NCBI RefSeq assembly: GCF_026914265.1
Contig: NC_069138.1
Span: 31,112,262 to 31,176,261 of the forward strand
Source of the DNA: Mya arenaria
Taxonomy: Eukaryota; Mollusca; Bivalvia; Myida; Myidae
DNA: 64,000 nucleotides
Reading direction: 5' to 3'
This document shows, piece by piece, positions 9,842-22,245 of this stretch. The notes beneath the pieces are model-generated. The model did not search any database. It worked only from the letters and a program-made list of their open reading frames with translations, and was not told the DNA's origin. A program made the position numbers and the translations under genes. The number at the start of each line of letters is the position of its first letter. The stretch's first letter is position 1.

Positions 9842-12066
9842 ACCAACTTCACATTTGTAGACAAAGTAAACATCATACCTGGAATTAGTGACCATGACAT
9901 CATTTCAACCATTCTTAATGCCCGTCCAAACATACTCAAACAAAAGCCAAGAATTGTACCCCTATATCGAAAAACAAACTGGGATTATTCTAAACCATTC
10001 ATGACAACTACCCAGTCTGATATCCTACAAGATTCAGACAGTCTATCAGTTGAGGAGATCTGGCTTAGATTCACAGATGCTAAATTTACACCTATCAAGA
10101 AAATTTGTTGCAAATGAAGAATGTCTTGGATTACAAAAGAAATTAAGAAAATTATTCATAAAAGAGATAAACTCTATACAAAATGTAAAAAGAATCGCAC
10201 TGATTCAAACATTAGCAACAAATCAAATCATTAAAGGCAACCATCAAAAGTAAAATAAACTAGTCTCATTTAACCTATATTGAAATCATCCTCGATATTG
10301 CTAATGATGAGCAATCGGTTGACAAACCAAGCGAGTTCTGCACCAAAAGCTATATTCATTTACTAAACTCTATACAAAGCTCTCAGAGTGTGTTATCGCT
10401 CAAAATCCTGTTAGGATAGCTTGAAATCTGATAACACTGAAAAAGCAAACATTCTGAAGAACCAATTTTAATCGGTCTTTTCAAAAACATCCACTCTTTC
10501 TCTCAAGCAAGCTTGTTCGCAGAAATTAAAGAACCTTGTTCCAAAAAATTATATCAGTTACCCCCAGATGAGTGATATTACCATTCAAAGAAATGGCATA
10601 CTGAAACTTCTTGCCAATTTGAAACCAGACAAAGCTGCTGGACTAGACCGTATACGCCCTCTTGTCCTTAAAGAGTTGAGCAATGAGATTGCTGATGTTA
10701 TAACAGTCCTCTTTCAAAAGTTACTAACCACTAGCTCTATCCCTGTTGCCAGGACGAAGGCTTTTGTATGTCCATTTTTTAAAAAGGGTGATTCCAGCAA
10801 CCCAGCAAACTGTCAACCTATCTCACTCACTTACATGTATTTTATGCAATTCATTAGAACACATTATTGTCTCAAATCTCTCTGCACATCTGACCGACTA
10901 CAATATTCCCTATGACCTACAACATGGTTTTCGATAAAAGCGCTCATGCAAATCTCAACTTATTGAGCTGATAATCTTGTAAGAATCACTTCCCCAGGCA
11001 ATCAAACAGATTTAATTCTCTTGGACTTCAGCAAAGCTTTTGACAAGGTAAATCATAAACCTTTTTCTTCAAACTACAGGATTATGGTGTTTGTCCACAG
11101 GTACTCAAGTGGTCTGAGGCATTTCTCCTTCAAAGAAGTACGACAGTAGTCTTGGATGGTGATCATTCTGAAGAAGTACCCGTTACATCTGGTCTACCTC
11201 ATGGCTTTGTACTGGGTCCCTTGTGTTTCCTTATTTATAATCTCCCATCTGGTATCAAATCAGTTCTGGTATTAAGTTCGACTTTTTGCCGATGAAACCG
11301 TCGTCTATCTTACCATCAATTCTCCCTCTGACTGTGCTATCCTTCAAAATGACCTCAAACAACTTGAAATATGTGAAGATGATTTGGATATGTAGTTTAA
11401 TCCCTCCAAGTGTCAAGTTCTGCACATACCAAGGAATAAACATATCTTCAGAAACCCGTATATATACTCTATGGCCAGATCTTAGAGTCAGTTTCAAGTG
11501 CTAAATATCTTGGTGTTGATATATCAGCAGATCTCAGCTGGAACACTCATATTTCAAGAATTACCACCAATGAAAATAATACTCGCAACGTCATTAAGAG
11601 AAAGAACTTATAAAGCTTATAAAACCCTTGTCCGTCCACAGTTAAAATATGCAAGCACAATTTGGCACCCACACATAAAATCAAACACCAATAAAATTGA
11701 AATGGTTCAACGTCGGGCTATTCGTTGGGTTAAACATGACTTCTCTCCTCTCTCCAGTGCAACAAACATACAGGAAAGTCTTGGTTGGCGCTCAGTTGAA
11801 CAACGTAGACTAGGTTCATGACTTGTAATGTTTTACAACATCTACCATCTTCATGTTGCTATTACTCTGCCATCTTATATTCAAACACCAATGGGATTAA
11901 CCAGACTAGTGCACTCACTATGTTTAATACAAATTCAAGTATATACTGACTATCACAAATTTCATTCTATCCTCACTCGGTTTGAACAGTTTGTCAAATC
12001 ATATTGTCACTATCCCCACCCCTGACGCATTCAAGGTGGCTGTAGCAACCATTAAGTATAAGATAA
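9842..12066 (+). pseudogene. Decayed LINE, endonuclease C-terminus through RT
   Basis: The 9842 region reads PGISDHDIISTILNARP and LYRKTNWD, the end of an apurinic endonuclease domain. RT motifs follow in shifting frames: DKAAGLDRIRP near 10630, FFKKGDSSNPANCQPISLT near 10780, LLDFSKAFDKVNH near 11020, and TLVRPQLKYASTIWHP near 11625. The C-terminal part QRRAIRWVKHDF follows near 11710. There are several frameshifts and stops, so it is dead. The motif style is of the CR1/Jockey type; the exact clade was not determined. Confidence 0.85.
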
Positions 12067-12116
12067 GCGGGCAATGTTTTATCTTTTTAATTGACAAATT
12101 AAACTTGCGTTTTCTG

Positions 12117-13422
12117 TTATACCCCAGTTCTCACTTTTCTGATTTTGATTTGCTTCATCAGTGCTTTATGTTTTTCACTAACAAGCCGGCGCGCACCGTT
12201 CATGTCATTACACTCGGAAGAGGAGTTGACATTAAGCAGAGTTATACTCAACATAGAAAAAAGGTACTGCAAGTCATCCTCAGATTCAGCAAGTAAAACA
12301 ATATCGTCAGCATAAAGCAGTATTGACACATATTATTATCATATCTCAACACCTTTATTACAGTTCTTTGCTAACATAGCCAACTCATTGATATAGATAT
12401 TAAACAAAATTGTAGAAAGCGAACAACACTGCCGAAGACCAGATTTTACTGTAAACCAGTTAGTTAAATAGCTATTGACACGGACACGTGAATAAATGTT
12501 TGTATATAAAGATTTCATAGCAGCTATCATTTTTGCTGACATACGGATATCCGAAAGCTTATGCCACAGTACATCTCTGTTGATCGAGTCGAACCCTTTT
12601 TGAAAATCAGTTAAAGCACATAGTGTTGATAATTTCAATTCCTTACGAGTATCTATTATGTTTGTCAAACTAGAAAGATGATCAATTGTGCTTCTGTGTT
12701 GCTTAAAACCGTTCTGCTTATCCGCAATAAGATTGATCTCATCTGACCACTCAACATTTCTATTATTTAGTTTGCTAGAATATAGCTTATACATAGTACA
12801 AGCTAAAGTAATTCCTCTGTAAGACATTGGTTCACGATTTGCCTTATTGTCTGTCTTAGGTATTGGATTTATGATGTTTTTTGACCATATAAATTGCATT
12901 TTGTCATGTTTGGAAACAAATATTAAATAGAGCATGCAGCATTAATAACGAAGCTTATTTTCCAATACCTCAGAAGGAATAAGGTCAATACACACAGGTA
13001 TGCCAGCCTTGGCGTTCATAACCGCCTTAGTAACTCCCAGTATACATATATCATCATCTAAAATGCCAACACTTGTGTCGGCTATACTGCTTGAGTCAAT
13101 ATTAGAGATTACATTTAAACTTACATTTAAAAGATTACTAAACTCATGCTTCCCTTTATAAAGGACATCTTGAACATTGTTTGATATACTACCATCTTTT
13201 AAAACCATTTGCAATGGTATTGGCTCAGAGTGTTCCGAAGCGACGCAAAATTGCAATATTTTTCCAGAAAAGTTCATTCTTAGTCGCATCATCCAACAAT
13301 TTGTTTTGTGTTTTATACCAATACAAACGTTTACATCTCTGTACATTTCTATCAAATTTTCGTCTAATTGTTACATAAAAATGTCTTAGCTTCTGCGTTT
13401 CTGTTCTACAATTGCTTGACAA
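12117..13422 (-). pseudogene. Decayed LINE, linker and RT domain
   Basis: Read from 13422 down, the minus strand gives an arginine/lysine-rich linker, then PISYRG-like MSYRGITLACTMYKLY (near 12820), FQKGFDSINRDVLW (near 12600), the SGLRQ box (near 12440) and finally LLYADDIVLLAESEDDL at 12260-12325. The catalytic YADD is intact, but the coding is split over at least three frames. Sequence after the YADD region is short and diverged. It faces the plus-strand LINE ending near 12066. Confidence 0.85.
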
Positions 13423-13479
13423 CTAATTGTTTCAGCTTACTGTAAGCTCTTTACACCACCAAGCCCTTAGTTATTATTT

Positions 13480-13697
13480 GAGTATTCCACATACTAATTT
13501 AAATGAGTATTTACTCAGTAACTCAGACTACATGGTTTTGATTTCATTGAGTATCAGCATAAACATTTAAAAGTAAGTGAGAAGGAACTCATGCGAAAGC
13601 ATACACTATCTTTAGATGTTTATGTTAACGAGAAAAACATTATTATACTAACAAAACGTAGCAGGCCGAAAGCACTTCAACGCTCTATGGGCTTTTA
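13480..13697. repeat. Dispersed repeat, copy 1 (partner at 25012-25207)
   Basis: Shares blocks such as GTATTCCACATA, CATTGAGTATCAGCATAAAC, GCATACACTATCTTTAG and ACAAAACGTAGCAGGCC with 25012-25207 in the same order and orientation. No coding content was recognised. Confidence 0.7.
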
Positions 13698-13757
13698 TCA
13701 AAATATTGTCTTTGATCGGCGACTGGTTTAAGACTAACATAATGATCTGGAGGTCGG

Positions 13758-14590
13758 ATGGTAGGAGACTATCGCAAACTGGGACAAGATACTCTTGTTA
13801 CTGGTGACTTTAATTTTGATCAATTTAGGCATTCGACCAAACAGAAGATCAGCGACATTTCCTTGAAATATTGCCTTACTCAAATTCCTCTTGAAGCCAC
13901 TCACTTCACAGATAATTCTCAATCACTCACATACCTCATTTGAGTCTCCTCTCCTGAGCTTATTCCAATATCTGGAGTTGGTGAACCTTTTCTTGACTAG
14001 TCAATACGTTGTCATTGTCCAATCGTTTGTTGTTTTAAGTACAATAACGTAGTTAACACTTCCTTTAAGCGAACAATATCTACACATTCGGGTGAAAACC
14101 ATGAACTTCTTCGTAATTATATTTCTTTATTTGACTGGAATACATGCTTTGATCAAGATTCTGATGTCCATGCATCAACTTTCACTAAACAACTCTTGTT
14201 TTTCTGTGAACCATGTATCCCAAACAAAATTCATTCACTACTCGAACATCACACTCTCCCTGGTTTCACAACGAAATTGGTACGTCTATCCGTCATCTAA
14301 GTGGCATACAAGAGAGCCAATACAACCAAGAACCGGGCACATCTGGCAACCTATAAGCAGTTACGGAATGAAACAATTCATCTAATTCGCTCAGCAAAGC
14401 ACTCTCTTTTCAACAAATTAGCGTTTACATTATGAGAACAACATCAAAACACAATTATCAAGCACTTTACGCAGCCTAAGAACGCAAAACAAAATATCCA
14501 CACATTGATACGCAATAATCTTATATATGGGGACAACTATGACAAAGCAAATATCCTTAACACGTATTTGAAATCTGAAAGTAACCAATT
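13758..14590 (+). pseudogene. LINE endonuclease-linker fragment (5' half of a split element)
   Basis: The translation contains LVTGDFNFDQF and EATHFTDNSQSLTYLI, the endonuclease motif set of non-LTR elements. A linker follows with FDWNTCFDQDSDVHAS and later IRNNLIYGDNYDKANILNTYLKSES, which normally leads into the RT. It stops at about 14590, where a minus-strand LINE begins, and the same orientation and type of element resumes at about 15800. Confidence 0.8.
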
Positions 14591-14591
14591 C

Positions 14592-15795
14592 AAGTCAAGT
14601 CAAGTCACGAATTTATTTTGTTAATGAAGGCCTCTGGCCAAAAATACATTTCAAAATAGAAAACATCATACGTAATGCTTATAGTTGTAACATAGTACAT
14701 TTATACATGAGATAAAAAAAAGTGTACAAAATGTATAATTATTCTTATTCCTTGATACAATTCATAAGATGAAACATGTACACTGCTGTTTTTTATCGTA
14801 TTAAAGTCATTTGTCGATAATAGGGTATACAACTATTCAGATCAACACCAGATTCATACCAATTTAACAAATATTGACCGCTTATATGTGTTTATTTTAA
14901 CAACGAAAAAAGGCATGATATTTACAATCAATTTCAGATATATTATAGTTCAGAAGACAGAAATGACATAATCGATCATGCACTGCAATGCTAAATGCCA
15001 AGTTCAATATGGAAATCATGATTAGAACATCTAAATTAAGCATATGCAATTTTATGTGTAAGTGGCATTTCTATCAGCAAATATATTTCGATGTTAAGTA
15101 AACTCTTAAAGTGGCTGTTGTGGTAACATCGGCTGGCATCACTCACATTATCGTGCTATCTTTGAGAAAAACAAACAATTACCCTGTCTCTAAACATTTT
15201 AACAAATAAATTACAATTACCAATATCTTGTGATATCCAAGCATATTTGAAGCCATAAGTCAAAAGAAGACTTTGGTAGCCCAACAGATCCTACCCGCAT
15301 CATCTAGGGAGTTTTACATTATGAAACATTGCCTGGGATACCTTCCAGATGGTATAGATAATAATTTACACCAATACCTTATACAATTTGTAAAATATGA
15401 AATACATAATGGTAACTTCCACAGTCTCCTAAAACCATAAAAGTATTGGTAGTTTTTTTACATGTAAAAAATGTTTTTATCTATTTATATTTATGTCTAT
15501 TTATTTTGAAGCATTTCAATAGTTTGGCTATATTCGTTTCCCCATACTTGGAAGCCATAACATAGTATTGGCTTAATCAAAGAGTCAAAATCCCGAAAAG
15601 ATCTTCACTTGAAAAGTAACCAAACGGTTTTTGATAGTTTTTCAAAGCAAAAATAGCCTTTTGTGCCTGAGATGCTAGTTTAACTTGAGCTGAACTCCAA
15701 GACAACTGTGGAGTACACAACAATCCCATATACACATGTATTTGTATAACCTCGACAGCTCCAATGTAAACCTTCTTATATCTAGAACAATGAAG
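14592..15795 (-). mobile_element. LINE 3' fragment nested inside another LINE
   Basis: The plus-strand left edge is a short (AAGTC)n run (14592-14610), as expected for the simple-repeat tail of a LINE inserted on the minus strand. Near the right end the minus strand encodes TPQLSWSSAQVKLASQAQKA and FALKNYQKPFGYFSSEDL (15600-15720), and in the next frame KPILCYGFQVWGNEYSQTIE (15510-15590), typical of an RT C-terminus. It interrupts the plus-strand LINE seen at 13758-14590 and 15796-17240. No clear target-site duplication was found. Confidence 0.75.
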
Positions 15796-17240
15796 ACACT
15801 GCCATACTATCTGATTTCTTTATTACTCCTTAGGAAGTGTCTGACGCTCTTCATATTCTTAAGGACGGTAAAGCCTCTGGACCAGATCTTATAAACGGTA
15901 CAATTATTAAATACGACAATGGAAACTTGCACATGTTTGGGCAATCTTTAAGAAAAATGACCTCCAGCATGTTGGAAACTACATACCTATACCTCTGCTA
16001 AGTGTCATTAGTAAACTTCAAGAAAAAAATATCCATGAACACGAGTTTAACTTCCTTTGGCAAAACAATGTTATAACGTCATTTCAATCTTGATTCATCC
16101 AAAATGACTCCACTGTCAACCAACTCACATCTGTCTACCATTCAATTGTCTAGCTCTCGATCAAGGCAAAGAAATACAAGCCATTTTCAATGATTTATCG
16201 AAAGCCTTCGATAGAGTTTGGCATCGAAGCCTTCTATCTAAACTCCAACATAATGGTATTTCTGGACGCCTTTTTAATTGGTTTCATGATTGTCTTTCTA
16301 ATGCAAAACAATGTGTTGTCATTTCCCGTGTTTATTTCGACACTGTTCAATTACTTCTTGCGTTTCACAAGGGTCGAATTTGGGGCCACTCTTGTTTCTC
16401 GTATATATTAACGACATTGTCGGTGATATCAAATTCACTATCAAGCTTTTTGCTGATAATCCTACCTGTGTTTGTTGACGATCCTAGATCAGTTGCTATC
16501 ACTCGTAATTCCCACCTGCATGAAATAAACGAATGGGCTTGTCACTTTCGATCCATCAAAAACCGAATCACTTCTCATCTCACGAAACCATAACAGGCCA
16601 TATCGCCTACCTCTCTTTATGAACAATATCCCAATCCAGGAAGTCGAAAATCATAAGCATCTTGGAATCACATTATCATCGGAAGGCAACCTGGCATGAA
16701 CACATGAACACCATTAAAAAGAAGGCATGGCAACATACCAATATCATAAGGCAATTCAAGTTAACACTCGATCGAATCTCATTGGAAATTATTTACAATA
16801 TATTTATCAGGCCCATTCTGGAATATGCCGACACAGTTTAGGACAACATAACTCAGGCTGAAACTGAAGATCTAGAACGAATTCAAACTGAAGCAGCTAG
16901 AATAATATCAGGAGCAACGCAGTTGGTGTCACTAAACAATCTTTAAAACTGGTCTTGAGCACCTTAAACCTATACGCGAAAAACAAAAACTTTGTCTACT
17001 CTTTAAACTGAACCATTCACTCGCACCTTCTTATTTAAACGACATGCTGTCATCATTTATAGGTAAAGTAACGACATACAGATAAAGAAACGTTCGCAAT
17101 ATACGCACTATTCAGCGTAACTCTCTACAATTCGCCTCATCCTTTCTTCCTTCAATCATATCTTTATGGAACTCTGTCCGATTCAACTAGAGAACCACAA
17201 TCGCTTTGTCCTTTAAGCATGACCTCAATAAAAATAAGCA
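15796..17240 (+). pseudogene. LINE RT, 3' half of the split element
   Basis: It resumes with EVSDALHILKDGKASGPDLI near 15835-15895, then IFNDLSKAFDRVWHRSLLSK near 16185, a corrupted YADD region near 16450, and a C-terminal LEHLKPIREKQKLCLLFKLN block near 16955-17015. Many stops and frame changes. With 13758-14590 it gives an almost complete LINE order (endonuclease, linker, RT, C-terminus) once the nested insertion is ignored. Confidence 0.82.
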
Positions 17241-17756
17241 TTTGAGCTACAAAAATGCATAACAAACATACAAAATAAGGAGTGATGAAATGCATAAACA
17301 GTGAGTAAATCACATAATTGAGAATTAACCATAATTGGTTTTACATAAGTCTCTTTTCCGTTTTCATTTTAAGAGAAATGGTGAGTACAAATAATTGGAT
17401 TTTTTTTCAGAAATTGTTTGATTCAGACAAAATTAGAATTATGCTTATGGGCCAGGGGGTATAGGTTTGTTTTATTATATAATGCCCCTGCAGCATTTCT
17501 GGCATATTCAAACAAGTGAAGTTATACTGTTATATCGATATCTTAAAAGAGGCAAAACTCCAGAGGAAGAGAGGGCATATTAATAGGGTCCAAGGGGTTG
17601 GGCAGATCCTCGTGTTCTATCGAAATAAGCTTTTATGGGCTCTGGATTGAGAAGTACCGTGATGGTCAATTTTACACTTTTTTCAATGCCAATGCGACAA
17701 AAGTGGCATTCATTTTGTTTGGGTCATCCTCTATTCTTTCAGGGGCCGTCTCTTTA
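17241..17756. other. Non-coding stretch
   Basis: AT-rich, no gene or clear repeat recognised. Confidence 0.5.
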
Positions 17757-20166
17757 ACAATTCCCTTCAGATTACCCTGTCTGGTGAATCACATATTGCC
17801 AAGTTGACGGGCTTTCTCAAACTGGCACAAGATTGACATTTCCAGTTTTCACAAAAGTCACAACAAGTTATTTTGCAACTTTTACATTGTGATAATTTGT
17901 CAATTTCCTAATTTTCACTTTCACTTGATGAGGCAAAGCAGTTTTTAGAACGTTTTCACACATGCTTATTCTTGGTGAGTGGGGTACACTTCCTTTAATT
18001 TCAAAAGTTTTATATTTCCGCAAGAAAAACACTAATTTTGACTGCATCTGCGCAAATGGATTCTGGTACTCCACTGAGATATTGTTTATGGAAAGAATTT
18101 TGATGTTTTTTTTGTATCCACTGCCTGTCTGATGAATTCCCATTTGTTGCATTATTTTTTTTTGCATATTCACAAAGGATCTTGGAGCTTTCTTTAATTT
18201 CTTTTAAATTGTTGTCTCGTTTTTGTCTTCCATGGAACCCAATTTTACAAGGATTGTCTTAACTGTTGGGAATGTTGCAAGGCAATGGCGGAAAATCCAC
18301 ATTACCCTGTCTGGTTAATCACGTATTGCCTGGTTGACGGGCTTTTTAAAATTGGACAAGATTGACATTTCCAGTTTTCACAAAAGTCACAACAAATTCC
18401 ACTTTCATTTGTTGGTCAAGTTCTTTTGCAACTTTTTCATGGTGATGAGTTATCATCTTCCTTCATTTTACTTTTACTTGATGAGGCACTGCCGTTTTTA
18501 GAACTTTTTTACACACGCCTTTGATGAATTCTTGGTGGGGGTGTACACTTCATTTTCAAAAGTCTTATATTTCCGCAAGAAAAACACAAACTTTTTTTGA
18601 CTGCATCTGCGCAAATGGATTCTGGTACTCCACTGGTATATTGTTTATTGGAAGAATTTTGATGGTTAAGTGTATCCACTGCCTGTCGGATGAATTCCCA
18701 TTTGTTGCATCAACTTTTTGGCATAATCACAGAGGGCGTTAGAGCCTTCTTTTTTAATTTTAGTCTCGGTATAGACAATTTTGTCTTCCATGTAACCAAA
18801 TTTTACAAGGATTTCCTTTACTCTTGGGAATGCGATAAGGCAATGACGGAATAAACACATTACCCTGTCTGTTGAATGACGTATTGCCAGGTTGACGGGC
18901 TTTCTCAAACTGGCACAAGTCCAGTTTCATTTTTGGTCAAGTTCTTTTGCAACTTTTACATGGTGATGATTTGTCATCTTACTACATTGCACATTTACTT
19001 GACGAGGCACTGCCGTTTTTAGAACTTTTTTTACAACTGCTTTTGATGTATTCATGGTGGGTGGGGTACACTTCTTTTTGTGACATTTTCGAAAGTCTTA
19101 TAATTCCGCAACAAAAACACAAACTATTTTTGACTGCATCTGCGCAAATGGATTCTGGTACACCACTGGAATATTGTTTATTGGAAGAATTTTGATGGTT
19201 AAGTGTATCCACTGCCTGTCTGATGAATTCCTATTTGTTGCATCTTATACTCATTCACCCTCATATTTATTTAAAGGCTCATCAAACCTACAATTGAATT
19301 TAAACGACTCCTATACTAGTACACGATTGATATTTAAGTGTAAACGTTTCCTTCTGTTGCATCTGCTACATCTTCACCTACATGTTCATACAAAGCTACA
19401 CTTGACTTACAGGAGTCTTGTGTAAATGTTCAATTCTCTTCTCGGTTTTGTCAATTGTGTCTTTCATGGAACCCAATTTACCAAGGATGTTTTACACGGT
19501 CTGGTGATTCACGTAATGCCTGGCCTGAATAAGCACAAGATTGACAGGATCAGTTTTCACAATAAGTCGCGACAAATTCCAGGCCCTTTATACCAGTTAT
19601 GGGGAAGACACCCTATCCCTTTTTGTGGGGAAAAGCGTGTTGTTTTCAGTTTTGGACATATTTCTCTGTGTATCTTTTCAAACATTTTGGGAGCAAGTGG
19701 AATAAAATATCAATAAAACAGTAAATATATCACTTAGGCGCAGTTTTTAGATAGTGAGATTCTCATAATTAATTAAAACTATTTTCTGGGGAATTTAAGG
19801 GGCCGTTTTGGAGAGAGAAAACAGGGTCTGACCCTTGGGGAAATATACGGGAATTGGCTACGGCAAAAAGGATGAAAAGGCCCTGAATACCGCTTTCATT
19901 TTCGGTCAAGTTCTTTTTTGGCAACTTAACGTGTTGATCATTTGCCATCTCCCTCGATTTCACTTGCACTGCAGTTTTTTTAAACATGCTTTCTAATGTA
20001 TTCTTGGTGGGTGGGTACGATCCCTATGCGACATCTTCTTACGTCTTATATTACCCCAAGAAAAACACGAACTTTCTTCGCTTGTATCTGCGCAAATGAA
20101 TTCTGATACACCATCGGTAATTGTTTATCGGAAGAACTTTGATGGTTCTGTGTATCCACTGCCTGA
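17757..20166 (-). repeat. Four diverged copies of a ~550 bp unit
   Basis: The landmark TTGACGGGCTTTCTCAAACT occurs at about 17803, 18332 (diverged) and 18890. A second landmark, TTCCGCAAGAAAAACAC, occurs at about 18015, 18569, 19104 (one change) and 20053 (diverged). Spacing is about 530-560 bp for the first three copies. The fourth is split by about 300 bp of unrelated sequence (19586-19890). On the minus strand every unit reads as similar coding-like blocks, for example MQQMGIH.TGSGY, QNPFAQMQSK and VLKTA.P.QVKV, with shifts and stops. The units may be decayed copies of an exon or of an unknown repeat; I do not recognise the protein. Confidence 0.72.
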
Positions 20167-20492
20167 AACGAAAACAAATAATATCAAAACACTGACTCTA
20201 CTGAAGTGGAGGTCATTGAGGAATACACAAGATTCATACCAGCTTTATCAGTAGAGACTTGAAAGACTTGGGCAAACATGGAGGTATGATATTTAAATAC
20301 GTTCTTTTTCAAACAAATCAAGCAAAATAATATATTAAAGTTTTAACTGGTGTAGACATATATTGTAAAACGTAACCCATATCTAGGAATAACCATTTCT
20401 CGAGATCTTAAATTTTATAATCTCATTTCAATATAACTTAATACATTAGCTATGCTTATTGTTTATATGTACTAGTGAGTCAATGAGATGAT

Positions 20493-20640
20493 GTACACTA
20501 AAAGGGTCAACCCTAAATGGCCCTGAGCCAAATAGAAAATACACAGGAAATGGCCCCTACTGTGACACCAGTGCAATAAACAGGAGATGCACAGCGAGGA
20601 TTGTCATGCCAAACATTCTTTAAACTAGTCCTTAAAGAAT
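20493..20640 (+). repeat. Dispersed repeat A, copy 1
   Basis: Shares CCTAAATGGCCCTGAGCC, CAGGAGATGCACAGC and GCCAAACATTC blocks in order with 35253-35393 and 39850-39993, all in the same orientation. Roughly 145 bp. Class unknown. Confidence 0.75.
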
Positions 20641-21059
20641 TTTCGAGAAATTGGAGCTGCGAGTAATCTCAACCTGTTGTATAGTGAATAGTGTGCCGCT
20701 GATGTGTCTGTTAAACTTTGACCATTGGACCTAGTTAAATGATTTAGCTACTTGACTTGAGGTTACAGACTACCCAAAAATTCCCAATCTATTACATTAT
20801 AACAGCATCAACTTCACATTACAAATAATACCATTTCCCACCCAACAACATGCATGGGCAGAAAGCTAGAAAAGAATATTTTTATTTATTACAGGTAAGA
20901 AAATGCTTATTATTAGAAAGTATATTTCAGTCAAGGACACTCACTGTCTATGTCCATAGAGGCTGTCTTTTTTTGGCGCAAATTTTGGTGATTTGGTTTC
21001 CGGGTAACTACTATCTCATGTCAAGTAGTTTTATGAAGTTCCGTTTTTTGTTTTTTGTT

Positions 21060-21237
21060 GTTGTTTTTTTTGTGTGTGTGTGGGGGGGGGGGGGGGGGGG
21101 TAATTGTAAACCATCAGCTGAAAAGAGTGTTAAAATGGAATACTGCAGAATGTCTAGAATTAACAAAACAGCTTTTCAAAGCAAATCAAGGTCTCAATGT
21201 TCATAAATAAGGCAAGCTTTTTTACCAATGATCGCTC

Positions 21238-21310
<73 letters not shown>
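21060..21310. repeat. Simple repeats: T/G run and (TA)n microsatellite
   Basis: A G run of about 19 bases lies near 21082-21100 and a (TA)n tract of about 36 units spans 21239-21310. Lengths at such tracts are unreliable in assemblies. Confidence 0.9.
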
Positions 21311-21315
<5 letters not shown>

Positions 21316-21424
21316 CATGCACAGATGTCATTGACGATTTAAATTTTGTACTTAATAATTCTTTTCTAAAATTTGTTAACTGTTTATATATAAATGTGAA
21401 TATATGTTGAAATTATCTAAGTCT

Positions 21425-22140
21425 TGAGGTCTCGCTCTTGTTGATAAATTCAATAGCACTTTTAGATATATTGATGATATTATAAGTTTGGATAATCCGG
21501 TGTTTACAGATAATATTAAATCGATTTACCCTTCACAATTGCAACTTAATAAATCTAATACATCCGATTTAAAAGCAAACTATTTAGATCTGCAATTCGA
21601 AGCAAAGGAAGATATATTGAGTATCAATCTTAATGATAAACGTGATGATTTTAATTTTAAAATAATTAATTACCCTTCTTTAGATGGAGATGTTCCTAGT
21701 TCACCATCGTATGGCGTTTTTATTGCACAGTTGATAAGATTCGCTAGAATATGTACAGATGTCATAAATTACAGCTCTCAGTAAACTTATGACGGAAAAG
21801 GCTTCTAAAACAGGGTTTCAGATATTATAAATTAAGGAAAACTTTCTCAAAATATGGTAATGGTCATTATAATATTATATCAAAGTACAGTAGTAGTCTT
21901 TAATCGCTGATTGCTAACAGTATTGCTCATCCCGATTTTTATGGTGATGTTCTAAAGAAAGTTCGTAAAATTGAAATGTTTCCAGCAGGTAGTTTGGCAG
22001 ATAGACTCTATGAACTACTTGGATTGTATTGAAACCGACCATATAAAGGCTTGAAGAGTACTTGCCTTCTAGTTTTTGGAGATGAATACCTGAAGCAAAA
22101 TATAGGGTTGAATATAGCATCTTTTATAACTAAGCTTTCA
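21425..22140 (+). pseudogene. Reverse-transcriptase-like retroelement fragment
   Basis: The translation around 21440-21784 runs FNSTFRYIDDIISLDNP, then NYLDLQFE, DKRDDFNFKIINYPSL and PSSPSYGVFIAQLIRFARIC. This order (a YIDD catalytic box, DKRDDF, then the YGV..SQLIR..R block) is one I recognise from an RT-containing retroelement protein common in marine invertebrates, whose class I cannot name with certainty. After the stop at 21782 the similarity continues in other frames (LRKTFSKYGNGHYNIISKY, then a segment to about 22140). Degraded. Confidence 0.7.
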
Positions 22141-22245
22141 GTCCTTTGATTTTATATAATATTTGCAAATTCATGTTATCTTTAAAACCCTCTTTGGTAG
22201 TCCTTTGATTTTATGGAAATTTTGCAGATCCATGTTATCTTTAAC
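22139..22245. repeat. 60 bp tandem duplication
   Basis: AGTCCTTTGATTTTAT ... CATGTTATCTTTAA occurs at about 22139 and 22199. Confidence 0.75.

Noticed and set aside
20850..21206. 118-codon open frame with a poly-glycine tract
   Set aside because: The glycine tract is a G homopolymer; no domain or splice context.
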